Assembly: GCA_043585095.1 (NCBI GenBank)
Contig: CP121321.1
Coordinates: 1,550,001-1,614,000, forward strand
Length of the DNA: 64,000 nt
Direction of reading: 5' to 3'
Source of the DNA: JANQIO01 sp043585095
Lineage (GTDB): Bacteria; Pseudomonadota; Gammaproteobacteria; Pseudomonadales; Halieaceae
The notes beneath the pieces are model-generated. The model saw only the letters and a list, made by a program, of their open reading frames with translations, made no database searches and was not told the DNA's origin. The position numbers were made by a program, and so were the translations under genes. This document shows, in pieces, positions 42,181-50,635 of this stretch. The stretch's first letter is position 1, and every line of letters begins with the position of its first letter.

Positions 42181-42762
42181 TTATCCACGCCGCGCTTTTG
42201 CAGCGCCGCGACCGGGCATATGCACTGTTTCGCGTCGTGAATCACCGGGTTGCAAAGCGCCGAGATTCCATTGGCCAATTGAGGTCCGCACCAGGCGCAG
42301 GGTGGGGAAGCCAACCGCGGCGGTCATGCGCCTGACTTGTCTATTGCGGCCCTCGCAAATGCTCAGTTCAAGCCAGCTGGTGACATCGTTGCTGCGCTTT
42401 CGGATGGGCGGATCGCGAGGCCACAGGTTCGATGGAGATTCGATTAGCTGCAGCTTGGCCGGTCTTGTAGGCCCGTCCTTAAGCTGTATGCCCTGCCGCA
42501 GCTGTTTCAAGGCATTCGTTCCCGGCACGCCCTCTACCTGTACCCAATAGGTCTTCCAGGTACGGGTGCTTGGATTCGCTATCTGCTGCTGTAGGCGACC
42601 ATCATCGGTGAGCACCAGTAAACCCTCCGAATCATAGTCTAACCGGCCGGCAGCTCGGAAGCCTGGAGCCTTGAGGTAGTTCGCCAGGGTTTGGCGGCCC
42701 TCGGTGTCACTGAATTGGGACAGTACCCGGAAGGGTTTGTTAAAAATAATCAGTCCGGCCAC
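42181..42762 (-). CDS. rluE: 23S rRNA pseudouridine(2457) synthase RluE
   Basis: RluE modifies U2457 of 23S rRNA. The 193-residue protein is of the RsuA/RluE/RluF class. LIIFNKPFRVLSQF opens it and the catalytic Asp lies in AAGRLDYDSEGLLVLT. TWKTYWVQVEG and CEGRNRQVRRMTAAVGFPTLRLVR are further family blocks. It lacks the S4 domain, as RluE does. It heads the minus-strand operon and is divergent from icd, with 117 bp between starts. Confidence 0.94.
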   Translation of the reverse strand: MAGLIIFNKPFRVLSQFSDTEGRQTLANYLKAPGFRAAGRLDYDSEGLLVLTDDGRLQQQIANPSTRTWKTYWVQVEGVPGTNALKQLRQGIQLKDGPTRPAKLQLIESPSNLWPRDPPIRKRSNDVTSWLELSICEGRNRQVRRMTAAVGFPTLRLVRTSIGQWNLGALQPGDSRRETVHMPGRGAAKARRG

Positions 42763-42879
42763 GCTTTCCTCTATCCGTTGTGCCCTGAAGAGGTCTTTCA
42801 GGGCTGTAGGTGGGGGTTTCTGGTGCTATACTTCGCGCCGTTTTGACACCCGCAATCGAACTCATCACGGAGCAAATTC

Positions 42880-44133
42880 ATGGGCTATAAGCATATCAAG
42901 GTACCTGCGCAGGGCGAAAAAATCGCCGTTAACGAAGACTACTCTCTCAGCGTACCGAACAACCCCATCATTCCTTTCATCGAAGGAGACGGTATCGGGG
43001 TAGATATTAGCCCGGTCATGCTGGATGTCGTGAACGCGGCCGTGGAAAAAGCCTATTCCGGTGAGCGTGAAATTTCCTGGATGGAAATCTATACCGGCGA
43101 AAAAGCTGCAGAGCTCTACGACGGTGACTGGTTCCCGGAAGAAACACTGGACGCCATTCGCGAGTATTCAGTTGCAATCAAAGGCCCGCTAACCACACCT
43201 GTAGGCGGTGGTTTCCGCTCATTGAATGTTGCGCTGCGCCAGGAGATGGACCTGTACGTTTGCCAGCGCCCGGTGCGCTGGTTTGAAGGCGTGCCATCGC
43301 CGGTTAAAGAGCCGGGTAAATGCAACATGGTCATCTTCCGGGAGAATTCGGAAGACATCTACGCGGGGATTGAGTACGAAGCCGGCACACCGGAAGCGCA
43401 GAAAGTCGTTGATTTCATCACCCAGGAAATGGGCGCCACCAAGATGCGCTTTACTGAAAATGTTGGCATTGGTATCAAACCCGTCTCGGAAGAGGGCACC
43501 AAGCGTCTGGTTCGCAAGGCTATTCAATACGCCATTGATCAGGATTTGCCCAGCGTTACCCTCGTACACAAGGGCAACATCATGAAGTTTACCGAGGGTG
43601 CTTTCCGCGATTGGGGATATGAAATAGCGCAGGAAGAGTTCGGCGGCGAACTGCTGGACGGCGGCCCCTGGGTTTCGGTGAAGAACCCCAATACCGGCAA
43701 TGATATTGTCATTAAAGACGTTATTGCCGACGCCATGCTCCAGCAGATCCTTACGCGTCCTGCGGAGTACAGCGTTGTGGCCACCATGAACCTGAACGGT
43801 GACTATCTGTCGGATGCCCTGGCGGCTCAGGTCGGCGGTATTGGTATTGCTCCTGGCGCCAACCTCAGTGACTCTATCGCGCTGTTCGAGGCAACCCACG
43901 GCACAGCACCGAAATACGCAGGTCAGGATAAGGTGAATCCGGGCTCGTTAATTCTGTCCGCCGAAATGATGTTGCGTCATATGGGCTGGAACGAAGCGGC
44001 TGATCTGATAATCGACGGCATGAACGGTGCGATTCAGGCTAAGACCGTGACCTACGACTTCGAGCGACTCATGGACGGCGCAACGCTGATGAGCTGTTCT
44101 GAGTTCGGTGACGCGATTATCAAGCACATGTAG
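42880..44133 (+). CDS. icd: Isocitrate dehydrogenase (NADP+)
   Basis: Icd makes 2-oxoglutarate and NADPH in the TCA cycle. The 417-residue E. coli-type enzyme has the phosphorylatable Ser region GGGFRSLNVALRQ, the substrate block VIFRENSEDIYAGIEY, and the metal site LNGDYLSDALAAQVGG. The NADP-binding segment HGTAPKYAGQ near 345 is typical. GGAG lies eight bases upstream of ATG. It forms its own transcription unit with a strong terminator. The clpS gene follows without cspD, which I recall between them in Pseudomonas. Confidence 0.97.
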   Translation: MGYKHIKVPAQGEKIAVNEDYSLSVPNNPIIPFIEGDGIGVDISPVMLDVVNAAVEKAYSGEREISWMEIYTGEKAAELYDGDWFPEETLDAIREYSVAIKGPLTTPVGGGFRSLNVALRQEMDLYVCQRPVRWFEGVPSPVKEPGKCNMVIFRENSEDIYAGIEYEAGTPEAQKVVDFITQEMGATKMRFTENVGIGIKPVSEEGTKRLVRKAIQYAIDQDLPSVTLVHKGNIMKFTEGAFRDWGYEIAQEEFGGELLDGGPWVSVKNPNTGNDIVIKDVIADAMLQQILTRPAEYSVVATMNLNGDYLSDALAAQVGGIGIAPGANLSDSIALFEATHGTAPKYAGQDKVNPGSLILSAEMMLRHMGWNEAADLIIDGMNGAIQAKTVTYDFERLMDGATLMSCSEFGDAIIKHM

Positions 44134-44161
44134 TCGCTGCTAGAACTAATAGGTAAAGCAA

Positions 44162-44190
44162 TCGGGCCGGTTTTACCGGCCCGAATTGTT
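44162..44190 (+). terminator. Rho-independent terminator of icd
   Basis: TCGGGCCGG (44162-44170), loop TTTTA and CCGGCCCGA (44176-44184) form a perfect 9-bp stem followed by ATTGTTT. It begins 29 bp after the icd stop codon. Confidence 0.88.
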
Positions 44191-44427
44191 TCAAAAAGGC
44201 CGTTTTGGTGTGCACCTGCGTGTGCAGCAGCGCGTATCGCTCAGGGCACGGCCAAAAGTCACGGCTTGTCGCCACATCCTTTCCTAATTGGGTATACTGA
44301 ATTCATGGCAAGACACATGTTGTACTCCTGCTCACATTCCACAGAGGCGCATTCTGTGCCGTCGACATGCAGCTCCTTAACGCTGCAAGACTGGCCTTAC
44401 CCGGTCAGAGGCAGGCTCGAAAAGGCC

Positions 44428-44760
44428 ATGGCAGACGAAGACTCGCCCGTGGGACCGCCAGACGGCGATTTGGCAGTTCAGGAAGCCAAACCCCAGTTAA
44501 AGAAGCCCCCCCTATACAAAGTCATACTGTTGAACGACGACTACACGCCTATGGAGTTTGTCGTGGAAGTGCTTGAGGTCTTCTTCCGCATGAATCGCGA
44601 GCAGGCAACGCAGGTCATGCTAGCTGTGCATACCCGTGGTAAAGGGGTCTGCGGCATATACACGCGCGACATCGCAGAGACAAAGATGAATCAGGTCAAT
44701 CAATACGCACGTGAGAATCAGCACCCACTGCTCTGCGAAGTCGAGGCATCTGAAGATTAA
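44428..44760 (+). CDS. clpS: ATP-dependent Clp protease adaptor ClpS
   Basis: ClpS binds N-degron substrates and hands them to ClpA. The 110-residue protein has a disordered N-terminal tail, then YKVILLNDDYTPMEFVVEVL (the NDDxTP pocket), MNREQATQVMLAVHTRGKGVCG, and ARENQHPLLCEVE. I start it at ATG 44428, where family similarity begins; an upstream in-frame TTG at 44266 would add 54 unrelated residues. Its partner clpA lies 287 bp downstream; that gap contains a 15-bp tandem duplication and no gene. Confidence 0.95.
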   Translation: MADEDSPVGPPDGDLAVQEAKPQLKKPPLYKVILLNDDYTPMEFVVEVLEVFFRMNREQATQVMLAVHTRGKGVCGIYTRDIAETKMNQVNQYARENQHPLLCEVEASED

Positions 44761-44813
44761 TGCATAGACTCGACAAGCAAAGCAGTCGAAAACTTGAAAG
44801 CCTGCGTACCAAA

Positions 44814-44844
44814 ATTAGAGGTGTAACAATTAAGAGGTGTAACC
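44814..44844. repeat. 15-16 bp tandem duplication between clpS and clpA
   Basis: Two adjacent copies of ATTA-AGAGGTGTAAC differ by one inserted A. They lie in the clpS-clpA gap, where clpA would have its own promoter. Confidence 0.75.
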
Positions 44845-45047
44845 TGTAGCAGTGGTAAACGTAGAAACAGATGCAGGCGCCGGGGAAAAGAACAGACCGG
44901 TAATGCAAAGCGATGATCAAACTCGCTAGAAAGAGACGAGATACCCAGGCGACCATCCTCTCATAGGGTGGCCGCACAAGATGGTAAAGCAACACGCGCA
45001 AACCTTGCGCATATCGGGCCACAACGGCCCTGCGGAGAGCCAAATCG

Positions 45048-47327
45048 ATGCTGAATAAGGAACTCGAAGCCACCCTCAATGAGGCCTTTAAGGGCGCTCA
45101 ATCCAAGCGACACGAATATATGACCGTCGAGCACCTGTTGCTTGCGTTGCTGGATAATAGCGATGCAACAAAAGTGCTGCATGCCTGTGGTGGAGACCTA
45201 ACCGGCCTGCGCGGTGAATTAACGGAATTTGTCGACGCGACAACACCGCTGATCCCCGAGGACGAGAGCGATCGGGATACGCAGCCAACGCTTGGCTTTC
45301 AGCGGGTTATTCAGCGTGCAGCATTTCACGTGCAGTCATCTGGCAAGGCGGAAGTCACTGGCGCTAACGTATTGGTCGCGATATTCAGCGAGCAGGAAAG
45401 CCAGGCGGTTTACTTTCTGAAGATGCAGAACATCGCTCGTCTGGACGTTGTGAACTACATCACTCACGGCATCTCAAAGGTCGCCGGTGAAGAGGACGGC
45501 GACAGCATAGGGCGTATCGGTGACGAAGAGGGAGGCGAAGAAGGCGAGGCGAATCCCCTCGATAGCTTTGCCACCAACCTCAATCTGGAGGCGGAAGAGG
45601 GTCGTATCGATCCGTTGATTGGCCGAGCTGCCGAGGTTGAGCGCGTCTCACAGATTCTGTCACGACGCCGCAAAAACAACCCCTTGTTGGTGGGCGAGTC
45701 CGGCGTGGGTAAAACCGCGATCGCTGAGGGGCTGGCCAAAAAGATTATTGATGGCGAAGTCCCAGACATCCTTAAAGACAGCGTGGTTTATTCCCTGGAC
45801 ATGGGCGCGTTGCTGGCGGGCACGAAGTATCGAGGTGATTTTGAAAAACGGCTGAAGACCTTGCTAGCCGAGCTGAAGAAGCGTGAAGGCGCCATTCTCT
45901 TCATTGATGAAATTCACACTATCATCGGTGCGGGGGCCGCCTCCGGCGGTGTCATGGACGCGTCCAACCTGCTTAAGCCGATGCTGGCATCCGGGAAGCT
46001 GCGTTGCATCGGTTCGACGACCTTTCAGGAGTATCGCGGTATCTTTGACAAGGATCGGGCTCTGTCACGGCGCTTCCAGAAAGTTGACGTTATGGAGCCT
46101 TCGGCTGAGGATACCTACCATATCCTTCGCGGTCTCAAGAGTCGTTTCGAAGAGCACCACGGGCTCCGCTACACCAATAAGGCACTGCGAGCCGCAGCAG
46201 AGTTGGCGGAGCGGTATATCAATGACCGATTTTTACCCGACAAAGCCATAGATGTCATTGACGAGGCGGGCGCCTATCAGCAACTACAGCCACCCTCGCG
46301 TCGTAAAAAGGTAATTGGGGTAACCGATGTGGAAACCGTAATAGCCAAAATTGCACGGATACCGCCAAAGTCTGTTAGCTCCTCTGATAAGAAGGCGCTT
46401 GAGAAGCTCGAGACCAATTTGCAGATGGCCGTCTTCGGTCAGGATCAGGCAATTGGCAGCCTGGCCACCGCAATCAAGTTGGCCAGGGCAGGCCTAAAGC
46501 CAAGTGAAAAGCCAATAGGTTCGTTCCTGTTTGCAGGCCCGACCGGCGTAGGTAAAACCGAAGTCAGCCGACAGCTGGCGCGGGTACTCGGCCTGGAACT
46601 GGTGCGGTTTGATATGTCTGAGTACATGGAGCGACATACCGTGTCGCGGCTGATCGGTGCGCCGCCTGGCTATGTCGGATTTGATCAAGGTGGCTTGTTG
46701 ACCGAGGCCGTGACCAAGAATCCACACTCAATTGTGCTGCTGGATGAAATCGAAAAAGCGCATCCGGAGGTGTTCAACCTGTTGCTTCAGGTCATGGATC
46801 ACGGCTCTCTGACGGATAACAACGGTCGCCGGGCTGATTTCCGTAACGTGATTATTATTATGACGACCAACGCGGGCGCTGAAAATATCAGCCGCAGGAG
46901 CATCGGCTTCATTGAGCAGGACCACTCTACAGATGGTCTGGAGGCAATTAACCGTATGTTCACGCCAGAGTTCCGTAATCGTCTGGACAGCATTATCCAG
47001 TTTGAACCGCTGAGCACTGAAGTGATCCTGACGGTTGTCGACAAATTCTTGACAGAACTACAGCATCAACTTGACGAAAAGAAAGTGCTGCTGCAGGTCG
47101 ATGAACGAGCTCGACACTGGTTGGTGGAAAAGGGCTATGACATCACCATGGGGGCACGGCCCATGGCACGCATCATACAAGAGAGCATTAAGAAGCCCTT
47201 GGCTGAGATGGTGCTCTTTGGTGCCTTGTCGCAAGATGGCGGTACCGCCGAGGTGACTTACAACGAGGCTACCGACAGCCTTGACGTTGAGGCTGTGGTC
47301 GAAGAGAAAGAAACTGCCGAAGCCTGA
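45048..47327 (+). CDS. clpA: ATP-dependent Clp protease ATP-binding subunit ClpA
   Basis: ClpA is the AAA+ unfoldase that feeds substrates to ClpP. The 759-residue protein has the N-domain that binds ClpS (MLNKELEATLNEAFKGAQSK onward), a first Walker A GESGVGKT (216-223), Walker B ILFIDEIHT, a second Walker A GPTGVGKT (497-504) and the C-terminal sensor-2 block GARPMARIIQE. An acidic stretch (~145-180) links the N-domain to the first ATPase. GGAGAG precedes ATG. Confidence 0.97.
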   Translation: MLNKELEATLNEAFKGAQSKRHEYMTVEHLLLALLDNSDATKVLHACGGDLTGLRGELTEFVDATTPLIPEDESDRDTQPTLGFQRVIQRAAFHVQSSGKAEVTGANVLVAIFSEQESQAVYFLKMQNIARLDVVNYITHGISKVAGEEDGDSIGRIGDEEGGEEGEANPLDSFATNLNLEAEEGRIDPLIGRAAEVERVSQILSRRRKNNPLLVGESGVGKTAIAEGLAKKIIDGEVPDILKDSVVYSLDMGALLAGTKYRGDFEKRLKTLLAELKKREGAILFIDEIHTIIGAGAASGGVMDASNLLKPMLASGKLRCIGSTTFQEYRGIFDKDRALSRRFQKVDVMEPSAEDTYHILRGLKSRFEEHHGLRYTNKALRAAAELAERYINDRFLPDKAIDVIDEAGAYQQLQPPSRRKKVIGVTDVETVIAKIARIPPKSVSSSDKKALEKLETNLQMAVFGQDQAIGSLATAIKLARAGLKPSEKPIGSFLFAGPTGVGKTEVSRQLARVLGLELVRFDMSEYMERHTVSRLIGAPPGYVGFDQGGLLTEAVTKNPHSIVLLDEIEKAHPEVFNLLLQVMDHGSLTDNNGRRADFRNVIIIMTTNAGAENISRRSIGFIEQDHSTDGLEAINRMFTPEFRNRLDSIIQFEPLSTEVILTVVDKFLTELQHQLDEKKVLLQVDERARHWLVEKGYDITMGARPMARIIQESIKKPLAEMVLFGALSQDGGTAEVTYNEATDSLDVEAVVEEKETAEA

Positions 47328-47527
47328 TCGCCTGGGCCGTAGGTCTGAGGGAAGATCGCAATGATTGATGACCTGCGGGCAGTGAACCTGCCTGTAAGGC
47401 CCACTCCATTACACAAGTCGCCTCAGGGCGCGTCGGTCGCCGGGGTCAGTCACAAACCTACAGGCTACGGGCTACAAGCTACAAACAGGGTGTCAGGTGG
47501 GAGTCTTGGTGGTGCCGCCTATGCCGC

Positions 47528-47746
47528 TCAGCGGGCGCGATAGGTAATGCGGCCTTTCGTTAAATCGTAGGGCGTCAGTTCTACTTTCACTTTATCCCCC
47601 GTCAAGATGCGGATGTAGTTCTTGCGCATTTTGCCGGAAATGTGCGCCGTAACGACGTGGCCGTTCTCCAACTGCACTCGGAATGTTGTGTTGGGCAGGG
47701 TATCGATCACTTCCCCGTCCATTTCGATCTGGTCTTCTTTCGCCAT
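47528..47746 (-). CDS. infA: Translation initiation factor IF-1
   Basis: IF-1 is a 72-residue OB-fold protein that binds the ribosomal A site during initiation. The complete sequence MAKEDQIEMDGEVIDTLPNT through GKMRKNYIRILTGDKV to KGRITYRAR is canonical. It is convergent with clpA and precedes bpt/aat on the opposite side, the arrangement I recall from pseudomonads. The 214-bp gap toward bpt holds no gene that I can see. Confidence 0.97.
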   Translation of the reverse strand: MAKEDQIEMDGEVIDTLPNTTFRVQLENGHVVTAHISGKMRKNYIRILTGDKVKVELTPYDLTKGRITYRAR

Positions 47747-47960
47747 ACTGCGGCTACCTTGCCTACAAAATTAGGCGCGCATTTTGCCTTAATTAGCCGC
47801 CTAACACCACTGCTGCGGCAGTTGCTCCGCACTATTCACCATAGTGTGTCCTGATTTTCGCAATACTATGTTCAGATTTGCACAGTAATGCGTGCAGGTT
47901 TTTGCGGAAGGGGGAGTGCGGACTGATATTTTCGGCCCTAATCAATCGCTTAACCGGGTG

Positions 47961-48671
47961 TTACAGCAGCTCGACCCAGTTGCCGTTCACATAGAGTTCA
48001 AGCGGCCGATACTGGGTTTTATAGGCCATCTTTTGACATTGCTTTATCCAGTAGCCCAGATAGAGGTAGTCCAGCCCTAATGACTCCGCCATTTTTATTT
48101 GCCACAGCACGGCGAAAGTGCCCAGGCTGCGGTCATTCAGGTCGGGATCGTAGAAGGTGTAAATGGCTGAAAGACCATCATCCAACGCGTCTGCCACCGC
48201 GACGCCGACCAGCTGCTCGTCCTTAAACATGCCGTAGAAACGCGTAACTCCCCACTCGTCGCTAAGAAACGACTGGTACTGTTCCCGTGAGGGTGGATAC
48301 ATATCACCGTCATGGTGACGAACCTCAATATAGCGTTCGTACAATGCAAAGCAGCGATCATCGCTGATGTCCGGCAGCTCGCGCACGCTGAGGTCTTCGT
48401 TGCGCTTCATGCAGCGACGTTGATTGCGCTTGGCCTTAAAGCGTTTTACTGGGACACGCGCCGGAATGCACGCGGAGCAACGACTGCAGTTGGGCCGATA
48501 TAGATGGCTGCCGGAACGGCGAAAGCCCAGAAGTGACAGCTGGCTGTACAGCCCGGTGGTGACAGGCGTGCGTGGGTCAACAAATAGCGTAGTAGCTTCC
48601 TGCTCTGGCAGGTAGCTGCAACTGTGAGGGTAGGTTGTGTAAACCTTGAGGTCTCGCAGCGAAGAGGTCAC
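47961..48671 (-). CDS. bpt: Aspartate/glutamate leucyltransferase Bpt
   Basis: Bpt transfers leucine from Leu-tRNA to proteins with N-terminal Asp or Glu, creating N-degrons for ClpS/ClpA. The 236-residue sequence has the Cys-rich YRPNCSRCSACIPARVPV motif, the SLRDLKVYTTYPHSCSYLP start and YLYLGYWIKQCQKMAYKTQY, all family signatures. The GTG start overlaps the aat stop by four bases (GTGA), so the two transferases are coupled. Confidence 0.95.
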   Translation of the reverse strand: MTSSLRDLKVYTTYPHSCSYLPEQEATTLFVDPRTPVTTGLYSQLSLLGFRRSGSHLYRPNCSRCSACIPARVPVKRFKAKRNQRRCMKRNEDLSVRELPDISDDRCFALYERYIEVRHHDGDMYPPSREQYQSFLSDEWGVTRFYGMFKDEQLVGVAVADALDDGLSAIYTFYDPDLNDRSLGTFAVLWQIKMAESLGLDYLYLGYWIKQCQKMAYKTQYRPLELYVNGNWVELL

Positions 48672-49324
48672 GCTAGTTCTCCCGCAGAAATATCAAGTGT
48701 CCAGTGTGATTGTTGGGACGGCTCGATAGTTTGGGCAAGGTAGGCTTCAAAGTCCAGTCGCGGGATGTTTCTGGCGCCCATAGAGTTCAAGTGTTCACTC
48801 TCTACCTGACAATCGATAACGCGCAATGCGTGTTTTGGTAGTTCAAGGCTCAGGGCAACCAGCGCCACCTTAGAGGCATCGCTTACCCGGCTGAACATGG
48901 ATTCGCCAAAAAATACTTCAATGGAATGGGCGAAGCCGGCGCGGTGCAAAGCCATATAGGCTCTGGCCATACTGTTGGTGATCCAGGTGCCCCGTTCCCG
49001 GGCACGAGGTGCTGCGCAGCCTGAGAGTACTCTGTGGAACGCCATGTCCGTGGTTACCCGGAAACGATTTTTGCGAAGCGTTTTAGCCAGGCTTCTGGAG
49101 ACCTTAATTTCGTCCGGAAACAAAACGGATCGCGGATCAGGGCTCCACCAGAGTATCGGCTGTGGATCTTCGAACCAGGGGAAGATGCCGCGTTGGTAAG
49201 CCCTAAGCAGTCTTTCTACAGAGAGATCACCGCCTACCGCCAACAGGCCATTCGGATAGCTCAGGGCTTGCCCTGTATCCGGAAACTCGAGGCTGTCGCG
49301 GCTAATGCGCTCTATATTGACCAT
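48668..49324 (-). CDS. aat: Leucyl/phenylalanyl-tRNA-protein transferase with internal 18-residue deletion
   Basis: Aat transfers Leu or Phe to N-terminal Lys/Arg. The family start (PNGLLAVGGDLSVERLL, AYQRGIFPWFEDPQPILWWSPDPR), the ERGTWITNSM block, FGESMFSR and VIDCQ are intact. However, HSIEV is joined directly to FFGESMFSR. Compared with E. coli Aat as I remember it, residues 135-152 are absent, including the VGGMYG strand with Met144 of the substrate pocket; Glu156 and Asp186 equivalents remain. The junction is between 48913 and 48914 and the frame is kept, giving 218 residues instead of ~235. The gene may be altered in specificity, inactive, or affected by an assembly error. Confidence 0.9.
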   Translation of the reverse strand: MVNIERISRDSLEFPDTGQALSYPNGLLAVGGDLSVERLLRAYQRGIFPWFEDPQPILWWSPDPRSVLFPDEIKVSRSLAKTLRKNRFRVTTDMAFHRVLSGCAAPRARERGTWITNSMARAYMALHRAGFAHSIEVFFGESMFSRVSDASKVALVALSLELPKHALRVIDCQVESEHLNSMGARNIPRLDFEAYLAQTIEPSQQSHWTLDISAGELA

Positions 49325-49416
49325 TGCGTCCTTTACCGGGCGTATCTAGCGGCGTCTCAGTGTCGCTTGTCAGTGCCGCCTATTGATGTCGGGGCGAGCA
49401 CGCCAGCTCGATTTTG

Positions 49417-50367
49417 TTACTTCAGGTCGTCAAGGTAGCGCTCAGCGTCGAGTGCAGCCATGCAGCCAAAGCCAGCTGAAGTCACCGCCTGGCGGTAGAT
49501 ATGATCACCCACGTCACCCGCGGCAAATACTCCCTTCACGTTCGTTGCGGTTGCATCACCTTCAATGCCGCTGCGTATTTGAATATAGCCGTCTTTCATA
49601 TCCAGTTGGTCAGCAAAGATGTCGGTGTTTGGCTTGTGTCCAATCGCAATAAATACGCCCGCCAGATCGACAGTGGAGACCTGCCCATCCAGGGTTGACT
49701 TGACGCGCATGCCGGTTACGCCCGAGTCATCACCGGTTATCTCCTCAAGGGTATGGTCCCACATGATAGTGACCTTGCCTTCCTTCTCGCGATCAAACAG
49801 TTTTTGCTGCAGGAATTTCTCTGCACGCAGGGCATCCCGGCGATGCACCAGCGTAACGTGGTCCGCGATATTGGCGAGATACAGTGCCTCTTCCACAGCG
49901 GTGTTACCCCCTCCAATCACGGCGACTTTTTGCCCGCGATAAAAGAAGCCATCGCAGGTCGCACAGGCACTTACGCCTTTGCCCATAAATGCCTCTTCTG
50001 AGGGCAGACCCAGATATTGGGCGGAGGCTCCAGTGGCGATGATAAGGGCATCGCAGCTGTAATTATTTGAGCCCTCCAGCTTGAAGGGGCGCTCTGAGAG
50101 ATCAACCCGTTCTACATGATCGAATATCACTTTGGTATCGAAGCGTTCCGCATGCGCCAGCATCCGCTGCATCAAGTCCGGGCCCTGCAAACCTTCGACA
50201 TCTCCTGGCCAGTTATCGACGTCCGTGGTTGTGGTTAGCTGTCCACCTTGTTGAATACCAGTGATAATCACAGGGTCTAGATTGGCTCGCGCCGCATACA
50301 CGGCAGCGGTGTATCCGGCGGGGCCGGAGCCCAGTATGATCAGTCGGTGGTGTTGCGTGTCGCTCAT
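49417..50367 (-). CDS. trxB: Thioredoxin reductase
   Basis: TrxB passes electrons from NADPH through FAD to thioredoxin. The 316-residue sequence has the FAD dinucleotide fold ILGSGPAGYTAAVYAARA, the redox pair CATCDG, the NADPH fold VIGGGNTAVEEALYLA and the C-terminal GVFAAGDVGD. I use ATG 50367 (AAGG upstream); a longer frame has 47 unrelated residues. Its upstream gap to ftsK contains an A+T-rich 60-bp tract (about 50405-50490) likely to hold the promoter, and an AGCCCG-CTGC-CGGGCT hairpin (50525-50540). Confidence 0.96.
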   Translation of the reverse strand: MSDTQHHRLIILGSGPAGYTAAVYAARANLDPVIITGIQQGGQLTTTTDVDNWPGDVEGLQGPDLMQRMLAHAERFDTKVIFDHVERVDLSERPFKLEGSNNYSCDALIIATGASAQYLGLPSEEAFMGKGVSACATCDGFFYRGQKVAVIGGGNTAVEEALYLANIADHVTLVHRRDALRAEKFLQQKLFDREKEGKVTIMWDHTLEEITGDDSGVTGMRVKSTLDGQVSTVDLAGVFIAIGHKPNTDIFADQLDMKDGYIQIRSGIEGDATATNVKGVFAAGDVGDHIYRQAVTSAGFGCMAALDAERYLDDLK

Positions 50368-50635
50368 AGCCTTGTCCTGTGCGGTAACTGTCAAGTGAAT
50401 AATCCGTCGAGGCGGATAAATTCCGTATGATAAATTAAAGTATAAAGTTGCGCTAAGTTTTTGAAATAAAAAATAAATATAAGCATAATTGCAGCCAGCG
50501 AAATACATCCTTAAGCGCTCCCGAAGCCCGCTGCCGGGCTATGGGTTAGAGCTAGCACCAGCGCTCTTTTGGATCATACGGACAACGCCAATGTATATAG
50601 GTAGTGACGAATCATGACTAAACAAGGTCGGCCCT

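Noticed and set aside
44266..44427. N-terminal extension of clpS from an upstream TTG
   Set aside because: The extra 54 residues show no similarity to ClpS, and the internal ATG matches the family start.
47361..47543. Small 60-codon frame between clpA and infA
   Set aside because: No ribosome site, biased by GGCTAC-type short repeats, and it overlaps the infA end on the opposite strand.
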